Source: a virus
DNA: 64,000 nt
IMG/VR virus record: IMGVR_UViG_3300042010_000106
Coordinates: 248,001-312,000 of that record
Strand: one strand, 5' to 3'
Position numbers and translations under genes: made by a program. The notes beneath the pieces were generated by a model that saw nothing but the letters and a program-made list of their open reading frames with translations, was not told the origin of the DNA and did no database searches. Positions within the stretch are counted from its first letter, which is position 1. Each line of letters begins with the position of its first letter. Below are positions 42,754 to 51,914 of the stretch, in pieces.

Positions 42754-45700
42754 ATGGATTATTTCATGAAATTTGAATACACAGAGTTTCGACACAAGTA
42801 CGGAAAGGCCCTAAAAAGCTTTGACGTTACAGGGTTCGATTACGTCGAACTCCCCAAGCACATTAACAAGAAAGCGCGTGGGAAAATCCTATTCGTTTTG
42901 GACTACATGCCGGGTGAAGCGCTCAAGCGTGGCAAGATGTTCGACGGGGCAACCGGCGACCTTCTACAAAACCTGATGTGGTGTGCTGAAGAGTACAACA
43001 AAGCACCAAACAAGCTCGACGATTATGACTGGTTGGCAATCAGTTATCACAGTGTGAAAACGCTGGGCGGCTCTTCGTCATTCTTGGAAGCAGCACACGG
43101 CGAATTTAAAAAGCGCCTTGAGTATGTAATTGAGAAATACAAACCCAATACCGTCGTGACGTTCGGCCCCGACCCAACCAAAGCACTGAACGACGAATTT
43201 ATCTCGCAGCACAAAGGTAAAAAGGGTGTGCAGTATCAGCACTTCTACGGGGTGCCGATTCCTACAGAAATCAAAGGTCATAAATTCAAACACGTTCCGA
43301 CCTTGAGTCTGCGCACACTGCAAAAAGACGACGGCACCATGGCAGCAGCCGGGTACGTTGCGCGCAACCTGACAACCGCACTCAACGATGGCAAGTTGAT
43401 GTATCGCGTTCCCAAACTGGATTACAAAATCAAGGTTGTGGACACGATTGAAAAGTTCGACAAAATGTACAAGAAATTGTGCAAAGCGAAAGTCGTTGCA
43501 ATCGACACGGAAACCCGGAACCTCAAGCGCCGTAAGAACTACACGGTAACTTGGCAGTTCGCGATTGATAAAGACTGCGCGTACATCCTGCCATTCCTGC
43601 ATAAAGATTCACCGTTTATGCCGGAGGAAATCACGTACATCAAGAACAAGCTGCGTGACTACTTCGAATGGGAAAACGAAAACGAATTAAACATCTATGC
43701 AAACGCGGCGTTCGACTTGATCGGTGCCCGTCGTGATGCTGGCGTGCGTTATTTCAAAGCGCCGCTGTGGTGTGTAATCGCTGGTGAATTCGCACGTGAT
43801 GAAAACCACAAAGCGATTCAGGCAGTCACCGGCCAGAACTATTATTCGTTGCTCAATATCTGTATGCAGTATGGATGTCGGGCGTATTACGAATCGGACT
43901 TCGGTAAAGAAAACCGGGCGTTCATTGCAGACGAAGATTTGGCTGGCCCCGTGCTGACGTACATGGCGCTTGACGTAATCACACTTCTGCACATTCAGGA
44001 ACAGCAAGCCAAGTATGGCCGCGTAATCGGGTATGAGAAATACTACTCGATGGTTTCTGAGCAAATGAGTGACCAGATTCACACGCTGTCCAACCTTGAA
44101 TACAACGGCTCGTACCTCGACATCGACTGGCTGTTCAAACTCAAATCGAAAGATTCACAAATCGTTAAGGAGAAAAACAAGGTCACGAAAGCCTTGTATG
44201 ATTCTGACGGTGTGCGCAAAGCAAACAAATTGCTGGCGAAGAAATCCGGTGCGCCGGGTATGGGAATGTTCGGGCGTGTGAAGCACGACATTTTCAGCAT
44301 CCGTAAAGCAGAACACAAAGAGCTTTTGTTCTTTGATGTTCTCGGACTCAAACCCCTGTTCCTGAACAAAAAGGGCAAGGGCAAGATCGACAAAGATTTC
44401 CAGAAGAAGTACGAAGACGTTGCAGAGATTAAGCTGTTCACAGAGCTGACGAAAATTGACAAGCTGTACAACGCTTATGTGAAAAGCTTCGTTCTGAAAT
44501 GGGGTAACGACGACGATTTCCGTTCTGATAAACACATGCGTCCGCGATTCGGTTATCTCGACGTAGTGACAGGCCGGACATCTGCAAAAGATCCAACACT
44601 TCAAACAATTCCGCAACGTTCGGCAATGGGCAAGATGATCAAACGTCTGTTCATTACGCACGAAGGCCGAATCATTGTTAAGGTGGACTATAGCGCACAC
44701 GAAGTTCGTGGTTGGTCGCTAATCTCCGAAGACATGGAAGTGGCTGACGTATTCCGCGAAGGTCTGGTACTGCGTCAAAAGTTCAAGAAAAAACCAACGG
44801 TCGAATTGGCTGAACAACTTGAGCTGAAAGGTGACGTACACAAAATCAACGCCGCTTACTTCTTCCGTAAAGACGTTTCCGAAGTTGACAAGGCGATGCG
44901 TCAATCCGTTAAGCAGGTAATTTTCGGATTGATTTACCAACAGGGCGAGAAAGGTACTGCCAAGTCGATTAACGCGACTGTGGAAATGGTACAGAATCTG
45001 ACCAAGGAATTCTTTAAACGTTTCCCGGTCGGTGCGAAGTGGTTTGATAAGGCGAAACAACACGCACGTGAATTCCTGTTTGTTGAATCGCCGTTGGGCC
45101 GTCGCCGTAACCTGTGGGGTTTGATGACGCCGAAGTCTCACGATGAAAGCGGCAACATCCTTGCACGTAACGAGCGCCAAGCTGTAAACAGTCCAGTACA
45201 GGGCATGGGTTCCGACTTTATGATGACTGGTGCACGGCAGATTGAACGCCTGCGCTTTGAGCATTATCAGGCGACCGGGCACTATCCTGATTTCATTCAA
45301 AACAACAGCGTGCATGACTCCCTTGAATTCTCCTGTGCTTATGAGGATTTGTGGCTGGCAATCAAAATGATCGAACAAGGTTTGACGACTGAAGTTGAGC
45401 GAATTTCCATGGAACGTCATGGATTCAAATTCGGTATCAGTCTCGAAATCGACTTCGACTTTGGCGGCAACCTGCGCGACGTAGAAGGTTGGAACATGTC
45501 GTTGACCGGGAAATTCCCGATCAAAGAAAAATCCAGTCTGGATGGAATTCTGGTCGAAACTTTGAAGTGGCAGAAAGAAGAACTCGGCTACGACATCGAC
45601 ATCAAACGCGATATGAAACGCCTGCATAGCAAGTTCGCTGAAGGCCCTGAGTGGGCGCACAAGCAATATGCGTTCTGGCAGAAGCAAGGCATTGACGCAC

Positions 45701-45852
45701 TCGGCGGTTACGGCCCGAAAATGAAAGCGAAAGGCGCGAAGAAAATCGAAGGTGTTGCAACTATCGAGACTTCCAAAGTCAAGAAGATTGCGAAGAAAAC
45801 CCTCGACGTTATTCAGTCCAAAGCGAAACGACTCACGAAGGAAAAACGATGA
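42754..45852 (+). CDS. DNA polymerase, family A, with UDG-like N-terminal domain
   Basis: 1032 residues from 42754 (42766 also possible; neither has a clear Shine-Dalgarno). Residues ~40-220 resemble a uracil-DNA-glycosylase fold (ILFVLDYMPGEAL, GATGDLLQNLM, VVTFGPDPTKAL). The 3'-5' exonuclease follows: AIDTET (Asp251, Glu253), NAAFD (Asp321), YMALD (Asp407). Polymerase motifs: A VDYSAHEVR (Asp645), B RQSVKQVIFGLIYQ (Arg716, Lys720), C VHDSLE (His854-Asp855). This is the replicative polymerase. A ~100-residue basic C-terminal extension ends in lysine-rich sequence. Overlaps the clamp gene by four bases, which supports co-production. Confidence 0.93.
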   Translation: MDYFMKFEYTEFRHKYGKALKSFDVTGFDYVELPKHINKKARGKILFVLDYMPGEALKRGKMFDGATGDLLQNLMWCAEEYNKAPNKLDDYDWLAISYHSVKTLGGSSSFLEAAHGEFKKRLEYVIEKYKPNTVVTFGPDPTKALNDEFISQHKGKKGVQYQHFYGVPIPTEIKGHKFKHVPTLSLRTLQKDDGTMAAAGYVARNLTTALNDGKLMYRVPKLDYKIKVVDTIEKFDKMYKKLCKAKVVAIDTETRNLKRRKNYTVTWQFAIDKDCAYILPFLHKDSPFMPEEITYIKNKLRDYFEWENENELNIYANAAFDLIGARRDAGVRYFKAPLWCVIAGEFARDENHKAIQAVTGQNYYSLLNICMQYGCRAYYESDFGKENRAFIADEDLAGPVLTYMALDVITLLHIQEQQAKYGRVIGYEKYYSMVSEQMSDQIHTLSNLEYNGSYLDIDWLFKLKSKDSQIVKEKNKVTKALYDSDGVRKANKLLAKKSGAPGMGMFGRVKHDIFSIRKAEHKELLFFDVLGLKPLFLNKKGKGKIDKDFQKKYEDVAEIKLFTELTKIDKLYNAYVKSFVLKWGNDDDFRSDKHMRPRFGYLDVVTGRTSAKDPTLQTIPQRSAMGKMIKRLFITHEGRIIVKVDYSAHEVRGWSLISEDMEVADVFREGLVLRQKFKKKPTVELAEQLELKGDVHKINAAYFFRKDVSEVDKAMRQSVKQVIFGLIYQQGEKGTAKSINATVEMVQNLTKEFFKRFPVGAKWFDKAKQHAREFLFVESPLGRRRNLWGLMTPKSHDESGNILARNERQAVNSPVQGMGSDFMMTGARQIERLRFEHYQATGHYPDFIQNNSVHDSLEFSCAYEDLWLAIKMIEQGLTTEVERISMERHGFKFGISLEIDFDFGGNLRDVEGWNMSLTGKFPIKEKSSLDGILVETLKWQKEELGYDIDIKRDMKRLHSKFAEGPEWAHKQYAFWQKQGIDALGGYGPKMKAKGAKKIEGVATIETSKVKKIAKKTLDVIQSKAKRLTKEKR

Positions 45853-47009
45853 AAATCATTGCAGGTGGAGAGGTTGAATTTGAGGCAATTGGTAAGGACA
45901 TTGCCGCAGCCTTCGCGAAAATTACAGCGGTCACAACCTATGTGAAAGCGGACGATACAAAGTTCGTAATTGCAGCGGTTAGTTCTGAGGAAGGCAAGGA
46001 AAATGCCGGGATCTTTCTGATTGGTTTTTCCACTGACGCCATGGCTTCCATGCGCATTAGTGGTAAGGCCAAGAAGAGCGGCACAATTCGTGTTGACGCT
46101 GTAACGCTTGCCGGTCTGCTGAAAGCCCGTGGCGAATGTGAATTCAAATCGGGTACAGGCAAAATCATTTTCCGTGAAAAGAAAAGCGAGTTCAAAGCTA
46201 GCTTGGATATCATGGAATTCGACGACGAAGATATTCGGATGCTGTCTCTGCAATTCGGTGAAATTCAAGGCGTGCCGATTGCCAAAGACGTGATGGATAA
46301 GCTTCTGGATTCGGTGCGGAAAGTTGCGTTGCTTGATGTCTACCATGGGCACATTCTGCCAGTGATTTTCGACATCGGTGAAAAGTGGCTGAAGGTCTAC
46401 TGCTTCGACGATTTCCACGTGGCGTTGTTCAAGCAAAAGATCAAAAACAAAGTGCCAATGCGCATGGCGTTGCCTACGAAAGTGTTTTCGATGGTCGAGA
46501 AATTCATCGAAGACGACGACGTAAAGTTCAGCACGGGCCTCGGTCGTTTCGTTGCGTCCAGTAAAGATTTCATTGTGTCGATTCCTGAAACGCAATTGCG
46601 TGACGGCGATTACACGATGGCATTGCACTACATCAAAACGCTGCAAGAACTTGACCCGCGTGCCTCGATTACATTTGACACGAAGGCGACAGCGACAGTT
46701 GCAAACATGGCGGTGTTGACTGACCAAGATACAAAAATGGCGATCACCATCGACAAGGAAAAAACGACTCTTTCCGTGAAAGGTAAGGGTGGCGTAGTTT
46801 CCGATAGCTTCAAAGCAAAAGCCACGGGCAAACCGTTGGACATGCGTGTAGACCCGCGAATTTTCATGGATCTTTTCAACAAGGTGAAAGCCGATGAAGT
46901 TACCATGGTGATGTACAAAATTCCGGCTGCAATGTCTACGTTTATGCTCACCAATAAACTAGATAACGGGACGTTAACGCTGGTCGGCACCTATGATGAA
47001 GCGAAGTGA
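45849..47009 (+). CDS. Sliding clamp (DnaN-like)
   Basis: 386 residues, the size of a three-domain bacterial beta clamp rather than the ~230-residue T4 gp45. Repeated beta-alpha-beta composition with SGKAKKSGTIRVDAVTLAGLLKA early on and a short hydrophobic C-terminus. It directly follows the polymerase with an ATGA overlap, which is the strongest support. Sequence similarity to DnaN is weak by eye. It would be loaded by the DnaX-like ATPase at 15143. Confidence 0.7.
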   Translation: MKIIAGGEVEFEAIGKDIAAAFAKITAVTTYVKADDTKFVIAAVSSEEGKENAGIFLIGFSTDAMASMRISGKAKKSGTIRVDAVTLAGLLKARGECEFKSGTGKIIFREKKSEFKASLDIMEFDDEDIRMLSLQFGEIQGVPIAKDVMDKLLDSVRKVALLDVYHGHILPVIFDIGEKWLKVYCFDDFHVALFKQKIKNKVPMRMALPTKVFSMVEKFIEDDDVKFSTGLGRFVASSKDFIVSIPETQLRDGDYTMALHYIKTLQELDPRASITFDTKATATVANMAVLTDQDTKMAITIDKEKTTLSVKGKGGVVSDSFKAKATGKPLDMRVDPRIFMDLFNKVKADEVTMVMYKIPAAMSTFMLTNKLDNGTLTLVGTYDEAK

Positions 47010-47442
47010 CAACGTAAGTCCGATTTTTTCACTGGCTGACACAATCTCACACACCACCAAAAATACAGAAACGTTCGAAGACTTTGGCAGCGCGCACGAC
47101 GGCCACCATATCGGCCTGTTCTTTCGTAAGCTGGCTGATACGCCAATGAGCATTGACTATCAGAATCCTTTTGTCTTGAATCGTTTCTGTAAGATGTACA
47201 ATTTTGTCAACGGCAGAGGGTCGGTTTACGGCCATCTGTTTGTTGTCAGCGATCCGTCGAAAGTTTCGCTAACAGACCATCGACTGATCATTACATGCAA
47301 CAAAAAAGAAATGTTGGATTATGCGAAAGTTCCGCTGACATCCGACCGACTGAAACTTCTGATTCTAAAGACAAGCACGGGCAGCATTCTCGCAATCAGC
47401 GGGCACGCCGCCAGTAAATATCTTGTCACGGAGCCTACATGA
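46993..47442 (+). CDS. Unknown 149-residue protein
   Basis: Starts at 46993 or 46996 inside the end of the clamp gene (17-base overlap). Alpha/beta, no recognised motif. ATGA overlap with the next gene. Confidence 0.6.
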   Translation: MMKRSDNVSPIFSLADTISHTTKNTETFEDFGSAHDGHHIGLFFRKLADTPMSIDYQNPFVLNRFCKMYNFVNGRGSVYGHLFVVSDPSKVSLTDHRLIITCNKKEMLDYAKVPLTSDRLKLLILKTSTGSILAISGHAASKYLVTEPT

Positions 47443-47771
47443 CGCATAAGTTCACGCCGACACATAATGCAGTGCACTTGCGGCATGCAGTAGCCGCTAT
47501 GGTGGAATTTCAAGGAGGGTCACGTAAAGTAGACCTAACGAATTTTCCTGAAGAAAAACTTGCGTATTTTATGCAGGCTATCGAAGAGGTTGGTTCTGAT
47601 CCTGAATTCATCAAACCGTGCTACACCATCGACCAATGGTTTGAGCGTCATTGGCGGCTGTTCCCTTTCAGCGATTTGTGGGCCAGTCTTACACCGATTC
47701 AAAAGGAAATGGTTTCCTGTGCACGCCATAGCTGCGCGTCATTGGCGACCCACTACGGGCATGAGGTTTAA
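47439..47771 (+). CDS. Tandem paralogue 1 (HWRLFPF protein)
   Basis: 110 residues. The C-terminal half WFERHWRLFPFSDLW followed by LTPIQKEMV is clearly related to the next gene's WYTKHWKLFPF and LTLIQQEMV, so the two arose by tandem duplication. Function unknown; the Trp-rich motif suggests a protein-binding surface. Confidence 0.7.
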   Translation: MTHKFTPTHNAVHLRHAVAAMVEFQGGSRKVDLTNFPEEKLAYFMQAIEEVGSDPEFIKPCYTIDQWFERHWRLFPFSDLWASLTPIQKEMVSCARHSCASLATHYGHEV

Positions 47772-48089
47772 ATGAAAACTTTTACTGTGCGTTCGAACAT
47801 GATGATGCTGCACGCTACTTTGAGTGGGCTGATGCTCATTCACGATATGCAACCGGCAGAATGGATTGAGCTGAATGACAAAGACGTTCTGGCCTACGGT
47901 GACGCGGTTGACGACTACCAATTGGAAGTTGAGCCGTGGTACACAAAGCATTGGAAATTGTTTCCCTTTGGCGAATCGAATTTCCGCAACCTGACTTTGA
48001 TTCAGCAGGAAATGGTTGAACAAGTCAGCGGGCAAGTTAATCTCGCTGGTCATTGGTATGGCGAGAATCTGCAAGCACTGCCAGCATGA
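47772..48089 (+). CDS. Tandem paralogue 2 (HWKLFPF protein)
   Basis: 105 residues, paralogue of the preceding product (see WYTKHWKLFPF and LTLIQQEMV). It begins directly at the base after the previous stop. Function unknown. Confidence 0.7.
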   Translation: MKTFTVRSNMMMLHATLSGLMLIHDMQPAEWIELNDKDVLAYGDAVDDYQLEVEPWYTKHWKLFPFGESNFRNLTLIQQEMVEQVSGQVNLAGHWYGENLQALPA

Positions 48090-48628
48090 CAAAAGACGAA
48101 CTCGCGGCTATCAAGCGAATCATCCGTAAAGACAAAAAGTTTCAGCGGATGAAAGAGTTGTACGACACCAACCCGGCATACGCGATCAACTTCGAAGGTT
48201 TCCACGAAGAAATTTCGATGCTTCACGTCACGCGTAATACGCGTAGCCTGCGCCGGAAGAAAAGCAATCAGTTTGTCGAGAACGTGATTGATGCAATGCT
48301 GCAAGACGCGGCCAGCCGTTCCCGTATCGTTGAAATCCTTGGGCAGTGCGTGAAGATCGGCACGTCCATGGAAAAAACCGTGTCGAACGTTCGTGATTAT
48401 TTGCTCTCGGAATACACTGTTGTTCTGCGTAAGCTGGGCACACAGACCGAACGTAAATACTTTGTCGAAAGTGTGATGCGGACGTTTTACGAATACCTCA
48501 ACAAAATAGAAACTCTTGAGAAACATGCACGCCTTGTGGTGGACGACATCGACAAAGCTGGCTACGTTTATAAAAACCTCATTGAGTCCATAAAAATCCT
48601 AACACGACCTGAGCAGACACACCTATGA
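48086..48628 (+). CDS. Unknown helical basic protein
   Basis: 180 residues from ATG 48086 (ATGA overlap); a start further up lies in the neighbour. Almost all-helical, with a basic patch (RNTRSLRRKKS). Such proteins near polymerase and helicase genes may be loading or mediator factors, but no family is recognised. Confidence 0.65.
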   Translation: MTKDELAAIKRIIRKDKKFQRMKELYDTNPAYAINFEGFHEEISMLHVTRNTRSLRRKKSNQFVENVIDAMLQDAASRSRIVEILGQCVKIGTSMEKTVSNVRDYLLSEYTVVLRKLGTQTERKYFVESVMRTFYEYLNKIETLEKHARLVVDDIDKAGYVYKNLIESIKILTRPEQTHL

Positions 48629-48915
48629 AAACCGTATTTGTTTACGCAAACAAATTGGCTCTCGCTGCATTCAATGATCCGCAGGAGGAATTACTTAAAG
48701 CCTTCGAAGGCACAGCACTTCCCCACATTGCGGAACACGTCGTTATTTTCCCACTGGAAAGCAAAGACGAAGACCTTGCGGAGTTTCACCAACAGGTGGC
48801 CGACTACGCAAAGGAACATGGCGAAGCAGACGTGTTTTTCTACATCGTGGATGGGGCAGAATTGCGCATCGTTCAGGAATTGTTGACGCTCTCTTCTGAA
48901 ATCATTTTCCATTGA
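48625..48915 (+). CDS. Unknown 96-residue acidic protein
   Basis: Alpha/beta, acidic, no motif. ATGA overlap upstream; followed by a 52-base gap holding a hairpin. Confidence 0.65.
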   Translation: MKTVFVYANKLALAAFNDPQEELLKAFEGTALPHIAEHVVIFPLESKDEDLAEFHQQVADYAKEHGEADVFFYIVDGAELRIVQELLTLSSEIIFH

Positions 48916-48925
48916 TTGCATCGTG

Positions 48926-48970
48926 TGTGGGTTCATTCGTGCGCCCACATAACTGTAAAGGTGATGTATG
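48926..48970 (+). promoter_or_regulatory. Hairpin plus ACTGTAAAGG-N5-TATG
   Basis: TGTGGG (48926-48931) pairs with CCCACA (48944-48949), then ACTGTAAAGG (48952-48961), five bases, TATG. The ATG of the next gene is part of this TATG and AAAGGTGAT acts as its Shine-Dalgarno, so a promoter here would leave almost no leader. Confidence 0.35.
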
Positions 48971-49408
48971 ACTAGCCAAGCATTTGAAATGCCGAAAGAG
49001 CTGCACGGAAAGTTCAACGACGCAATCCTGTCCTATTGGGATCGTCCATTGCTGCCAATGTTTTTGATTCGCGGCGAAGTTAAAAGCACGCTGGTTATTC
49101 AAACGGTGAACGGTCTGCGAAATGCAGAATCCAAGTTCATCGACGACCCGGCTATGCACGAAATTCTGTACAAAGGCGGCAGTCTGGTTTTGTACACGTT
49201 CACCACGATTGAAGAAGCCTGCGCCGCTATTCAGGCACACGCTGCAACAAAGTCACGGTTCCCGTTCATTTCGGTGCGCGACCTCAACCTGAGCGACACA
49301 ACACCTCTTTTGAAATTCTTGGAAGAAAACAACATCGAGTTGCGCATGATGTTTGATCGTCCCGAGTGTTATGCAGAAGAGGTTCGGCACCTCTTACCCG
49401 AGCTTTGA
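48968..49408 (+). CDS. Unknown 146-residue protein
   Basis: Alpha/beta composition, no signal peptide, no recognised family. It ends immediately before the UvsW-like helicase gene with no spacer. Confidence 0.65.
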   Translation: MTSQAFEMPKELHGKFNDAILSYWDRPLLPMFLIRGEVKSTLVIQTVNGLRNAESKFIDDPAMHEILYKGGSLVLYTFTTIEEACAAIQAHAATKSRFPFISVRDLNLSDTTPLLKFLEENNIELRMMFDRPECYAEEVRHLLPEL

Positions 49409-51076
49409 ATGGATAAAATAATCATATCGGATAAGCTGTATGTCCCAACACACGCCATCCCTGAGAAGCGTGTGCAGAAGCATTATTTCAAGTCTTTCTT
49501 TTCCGATTATGGTTGTCGCCAGTGCGATTTTCGTCCTGAGCGTCCAGTTAAAGAATGTACAGGTTGTGAGAACTTCGGCGGGCATTACAAGCTGGCGAAC
49601 ACCCGCATTATTGGCAACGTGGAATACTACGGTTTGCCTTTGGGTGATCGCGAAAATATCGAAGATAAAATGCGCATTGATTTCGACGATTACAAGATCG
49701 TTGATAAGCGGTGCCGCGAAGAGTTCGACTACAAAATCAAAGTGAGCCTCGGCGAAGGTCGCGACTGGTTCCCTTACCAGTTGAAAACCATTGATCGAAT
49801 GAAGAAAGCTAAGTACGGCCTGTTTGTTTTGCCGCCGCGTTCTGGTAAATCTTTGACAGCGATTAAACTGGCTGTAGAGCTGGGCTACAAAGTCCTGCTG
49901 ATCGCTGACCAATACGACTTCTTGAATCAGTTCATCGGTGACATTGAGGAAAGCACCAACCTCAAAGCGTTGCAGGAAAAGACTGGTAAAAAGTTGTACG
50001 GTTTCATCAAGTCCAAAAAGGATTTGAAAGATATCCAAATCGGGATCATCACGTATCAATCGTTGATTACCGACAGCGGGCGCAAGCTGTTGCGTGCCTG
50101 CAACAAAACGTTTGGCACCGTGCTATGCGACGAAGTGCAATCGACAGGCGCACCGGAATTTTCATGGGTTATGAACAACATGAAAATGCGTTACCGTTTC
50201 GGCTGTACCGGTACTGAAGAACGCAAAGACGGTAAACACATAATCACGTTCCTTGTGATTGGTGGTGTGAAATCAAAAATCAAACGTGCGCAGATGACGG
50301 CGAAGATGCTCGCCATCGACACGGGGTTAAAATCGAAAGGGAAATTCCAAGGCAAGGCCGGGTTTGTTCACCTCGGTAAAGCACTTGCGAAAAACGAGAA
50401 ACGAAATGCGTTGATTCTTGAGTGGGTTTTGAAGGATTTGGAAGCCGGTCACAGTATCGTTATTCCGCTGCACTTCAAAGATCATATCGAGGAAATGGTT
50501 CGCCGTATCAACGCAGCCGTGGGCTACGAAGTTGCAGCCGCATTTGTTGGTGGTGGTACATCGCCAAAGAAAAACAAAGAACGTCGCGACTGGATTAAAG
50601 CGCAAGCATCTGCACGGAAAATTCGTGTTGTTGTGGGCATTCGTAAACTGCTGCAACGCGGTATCAACATTAAACCGTGGAGCTGCCTGTACTACGTCAT
50701 GCCAATGAATAACGAACCGAACTGGAAACAGGAAAGCTCGCGTATTCTCACGCCAGACCCGGATAAACGACAGCCGATTATTCGGTTCTTTGTGGATAGT
50801 GGTGCGCAAGCGTCTTTGAAGTATTGTGCGAACACGTGGGAACAGGCGATTAAGTTCAACCACCAACCTACACCAACCGCACTCGACCGTATGCGCGTGA
50901 TGCTGAAAAATGTAAAGCGCAACATAAGCGAAGAAGCGGCAGACTGTGAAGTCGAAGTGAGTACAGCAGGCGTGCGGCCATCGGGCGGAATGTTCGGTAA
51001 TATCGCTGCGCAAATTGCCAGTAAGCGCCAAGACAACAAAGCGGACTATTGGAAAAAGAAGAAAGGTAAAAAATGA
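49409..51076 (+). CDS. UvsW-like SF2 helicase with N-terminal zinc module
   Basis: 555 residues. An N-terminal four-cysteine zinc module (36, 39, 50, 53) comes first. Then an SF2 motor: Walker A PPRSGKS (142-148), motif Ia region VLLIADQYDF, motif II DEVQ (241-244), motif III GCTGTEE, and motif VI QESSRILTPDP. T4 UvsW unwinds branched recombination intermediates; this is the likely role here. The DEVQ box departs from the usual DEAD/DEAH. Basic C-terminal tail. ATGA overlap with the next gene. Confidence 0.85.
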   Translation: MDKIIISDKLYVPTHAIPEKRVQKHYFKSFFSDYGCRQCDFRPERPVKECTGCENFGGHYKLANTRIIGNVEYYGLPLGDRENIEDKMRIDFDDYKIVDKRCREEFDYKIKVSLGEGRDWFPYQLKTIDRMKKAKYGLFVLPPRSGKSLTAIKLAVELGYKVLLIADQYDFLNQFIGDIEESTNLKALQEKTGKKLYGFIKSKKDLKDIQIGIITYQSLITDSGRKLLRACNKTFGTVLCDEVQSTGAPEFSWVMNNMKMRYRFGCTGTEERKDGKHIITFLVIGGVKSKIKRAQMTAKMLAIDTGLKSKGKFQGKAGFVHLGKALAKNEKRNALILEWVLKDLEAGHSIVIPLHFKDHIEEMVRRINAAVGYEVAAAFVGGGTSPKKNKERRDWIKAQASARKIRVVVGIRKLLQRGINIKPWSCLYYVMPMNNEPNWKQESSRILTPDPDKRQPIIRFFVDSGAQASLKYCANTWEQAIKFNHQPTPTALDRMRVMLKNVKRNISEEAADCEVEVSTAGVRPSGGMFGNIAAQIASKRQDNKADYWKKKKGKK

Positions 51077-51300
51077 GTGTAATCATCCTGCGTGCCCGTG
51101 CCGAACAAACAGCAGAACAGCGTAAAGAATGTGAAGTGTTTACACGGAACTACGAATCGCATACAGCGCACACGCAGGAAGAGGTTCACCGATACCTTGA
51201 ATGCAACCCGTTGAAAGATGTTACCTACGTTGCGTGGGTTTCGGTGGTTCTTTTTGGGTTGCTGTTTCTTATTTATTGGGTATGGAGAAATAAGAAATGA
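51073..51300 (+). CDS. Small tail-anchored membrane protein
   Basis: 75 residues. A charged cytoplasmic part is followed by one transmembrane helix (about residues 52-70, VAWVSVVLFGLLFLIYWVW) and a short basic end. N-in, C-out-type tail anchor. Function unknown. ATGA overlaps on both sides. Confidence 0.7.
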   Translation: MSVIILRARAEQTAEQRKECEVFTRNYESHTAHTQEEVHRYLECNPLKDVTYVAWVSVVLFGLLFLIYWVWRNKK

Positions 51301-51488
51301 ATTTCGAAGCAGATACACCGGTTCACCTTGGCAACATTGCAGAAGCGGAAGCCGCATTTCAAGCGAAGCTCAAAGCAATGTTGAATCCCGATGTCGGCAC
51401 CATTGGTCACGTTGATCACGGTAAGCCAAAGACATATCAACCGAAATTGAACCGCGCACAACGTCGCGCACAGAAGCACAAAAAATGA
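51297..51488 (+). CDS. Unknown 63-residue protein with basic tail
   Basis: Acidic/neutral first half and an Arg/Lys/Gln-rich C-terminus (LNRAQRRAQKHKK). Coupled on both sides. Function unknown. Confidence 0.6.
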   Translation: MNFEADTPVHLGNIAEAEAAFQAKLKAMLNPDVGTIGHVDHGKPKTYQPKLNRAQRRAQKHKK

Positions 51489-51670
51489 TTACAACTGGCG
51501 GCTGGATCGCAATTGGTATAGGCGCTGTGATTGTTGTCGTTGGAGCTATCGCAATTTTCCGCGAATGGCTCGACATGCAAGACGCGCAAAATGAACTGGA
51601 ACGCATGCAGTACAATAAATTCCAGTACGACAACCACACGGCTTTCGAACAATACAATAAAAAGGAATAA
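51485..51670 (+). CDS. Small membrane protein
   Basis: 61 residues with one N-terminal transmembrane helix (about 5-24: GGWIAIGIGAVIVVVGAIAI) followed by a charged, helical cytoplasmic or periplasmic part. No lipobox. Function unknown. Confidence 0.7.
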   Translation: MITTGGWIAIGIGAVIVVVGAIAIFREWLDMQDAQNELERMQYNKFQYDNHTAFEQYNKKE

Positions 51671-51674
51671 TCCT

Positions 51675-51914
51675 ATGTGGGAAATCTTTCGCAAATTGCT
51701 GGGCATTCGTACACCAGAAGAATCGTTTCGTGCTGGTGCTGAATACGTGAGTGCAGAAGTAGAAAAACACGGTGCTACCAACACCGAAGAAATGAATCGT
51801 TTGTGGGCCGAATGCGACGGTGCGATTGATAATTCCCCGTTCGACAAAGGTATGGCGCGTGAACTGATTCGCCTGAATATTCCTGATCCTCAAGATCCAC
51901 GGTGGAACCACTAA
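51675..51914 (+). CDS. Unknown 79-residue protein
   Basis: From ATG 51675, with AAAGGAATAA upstream; sequence further 5' overlaps the membrane protein in another frame. Acidic, helical. Its stop overlaps the next start (TAATG). Confidence 0.65.
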   Translation: MWEIFRKLLGIRTPEESFRAGAEYVSAEVEKHGATNTEEMNRLWAECDGAIDNSPFDKGMARELIRLNIPDPQDPRWNH

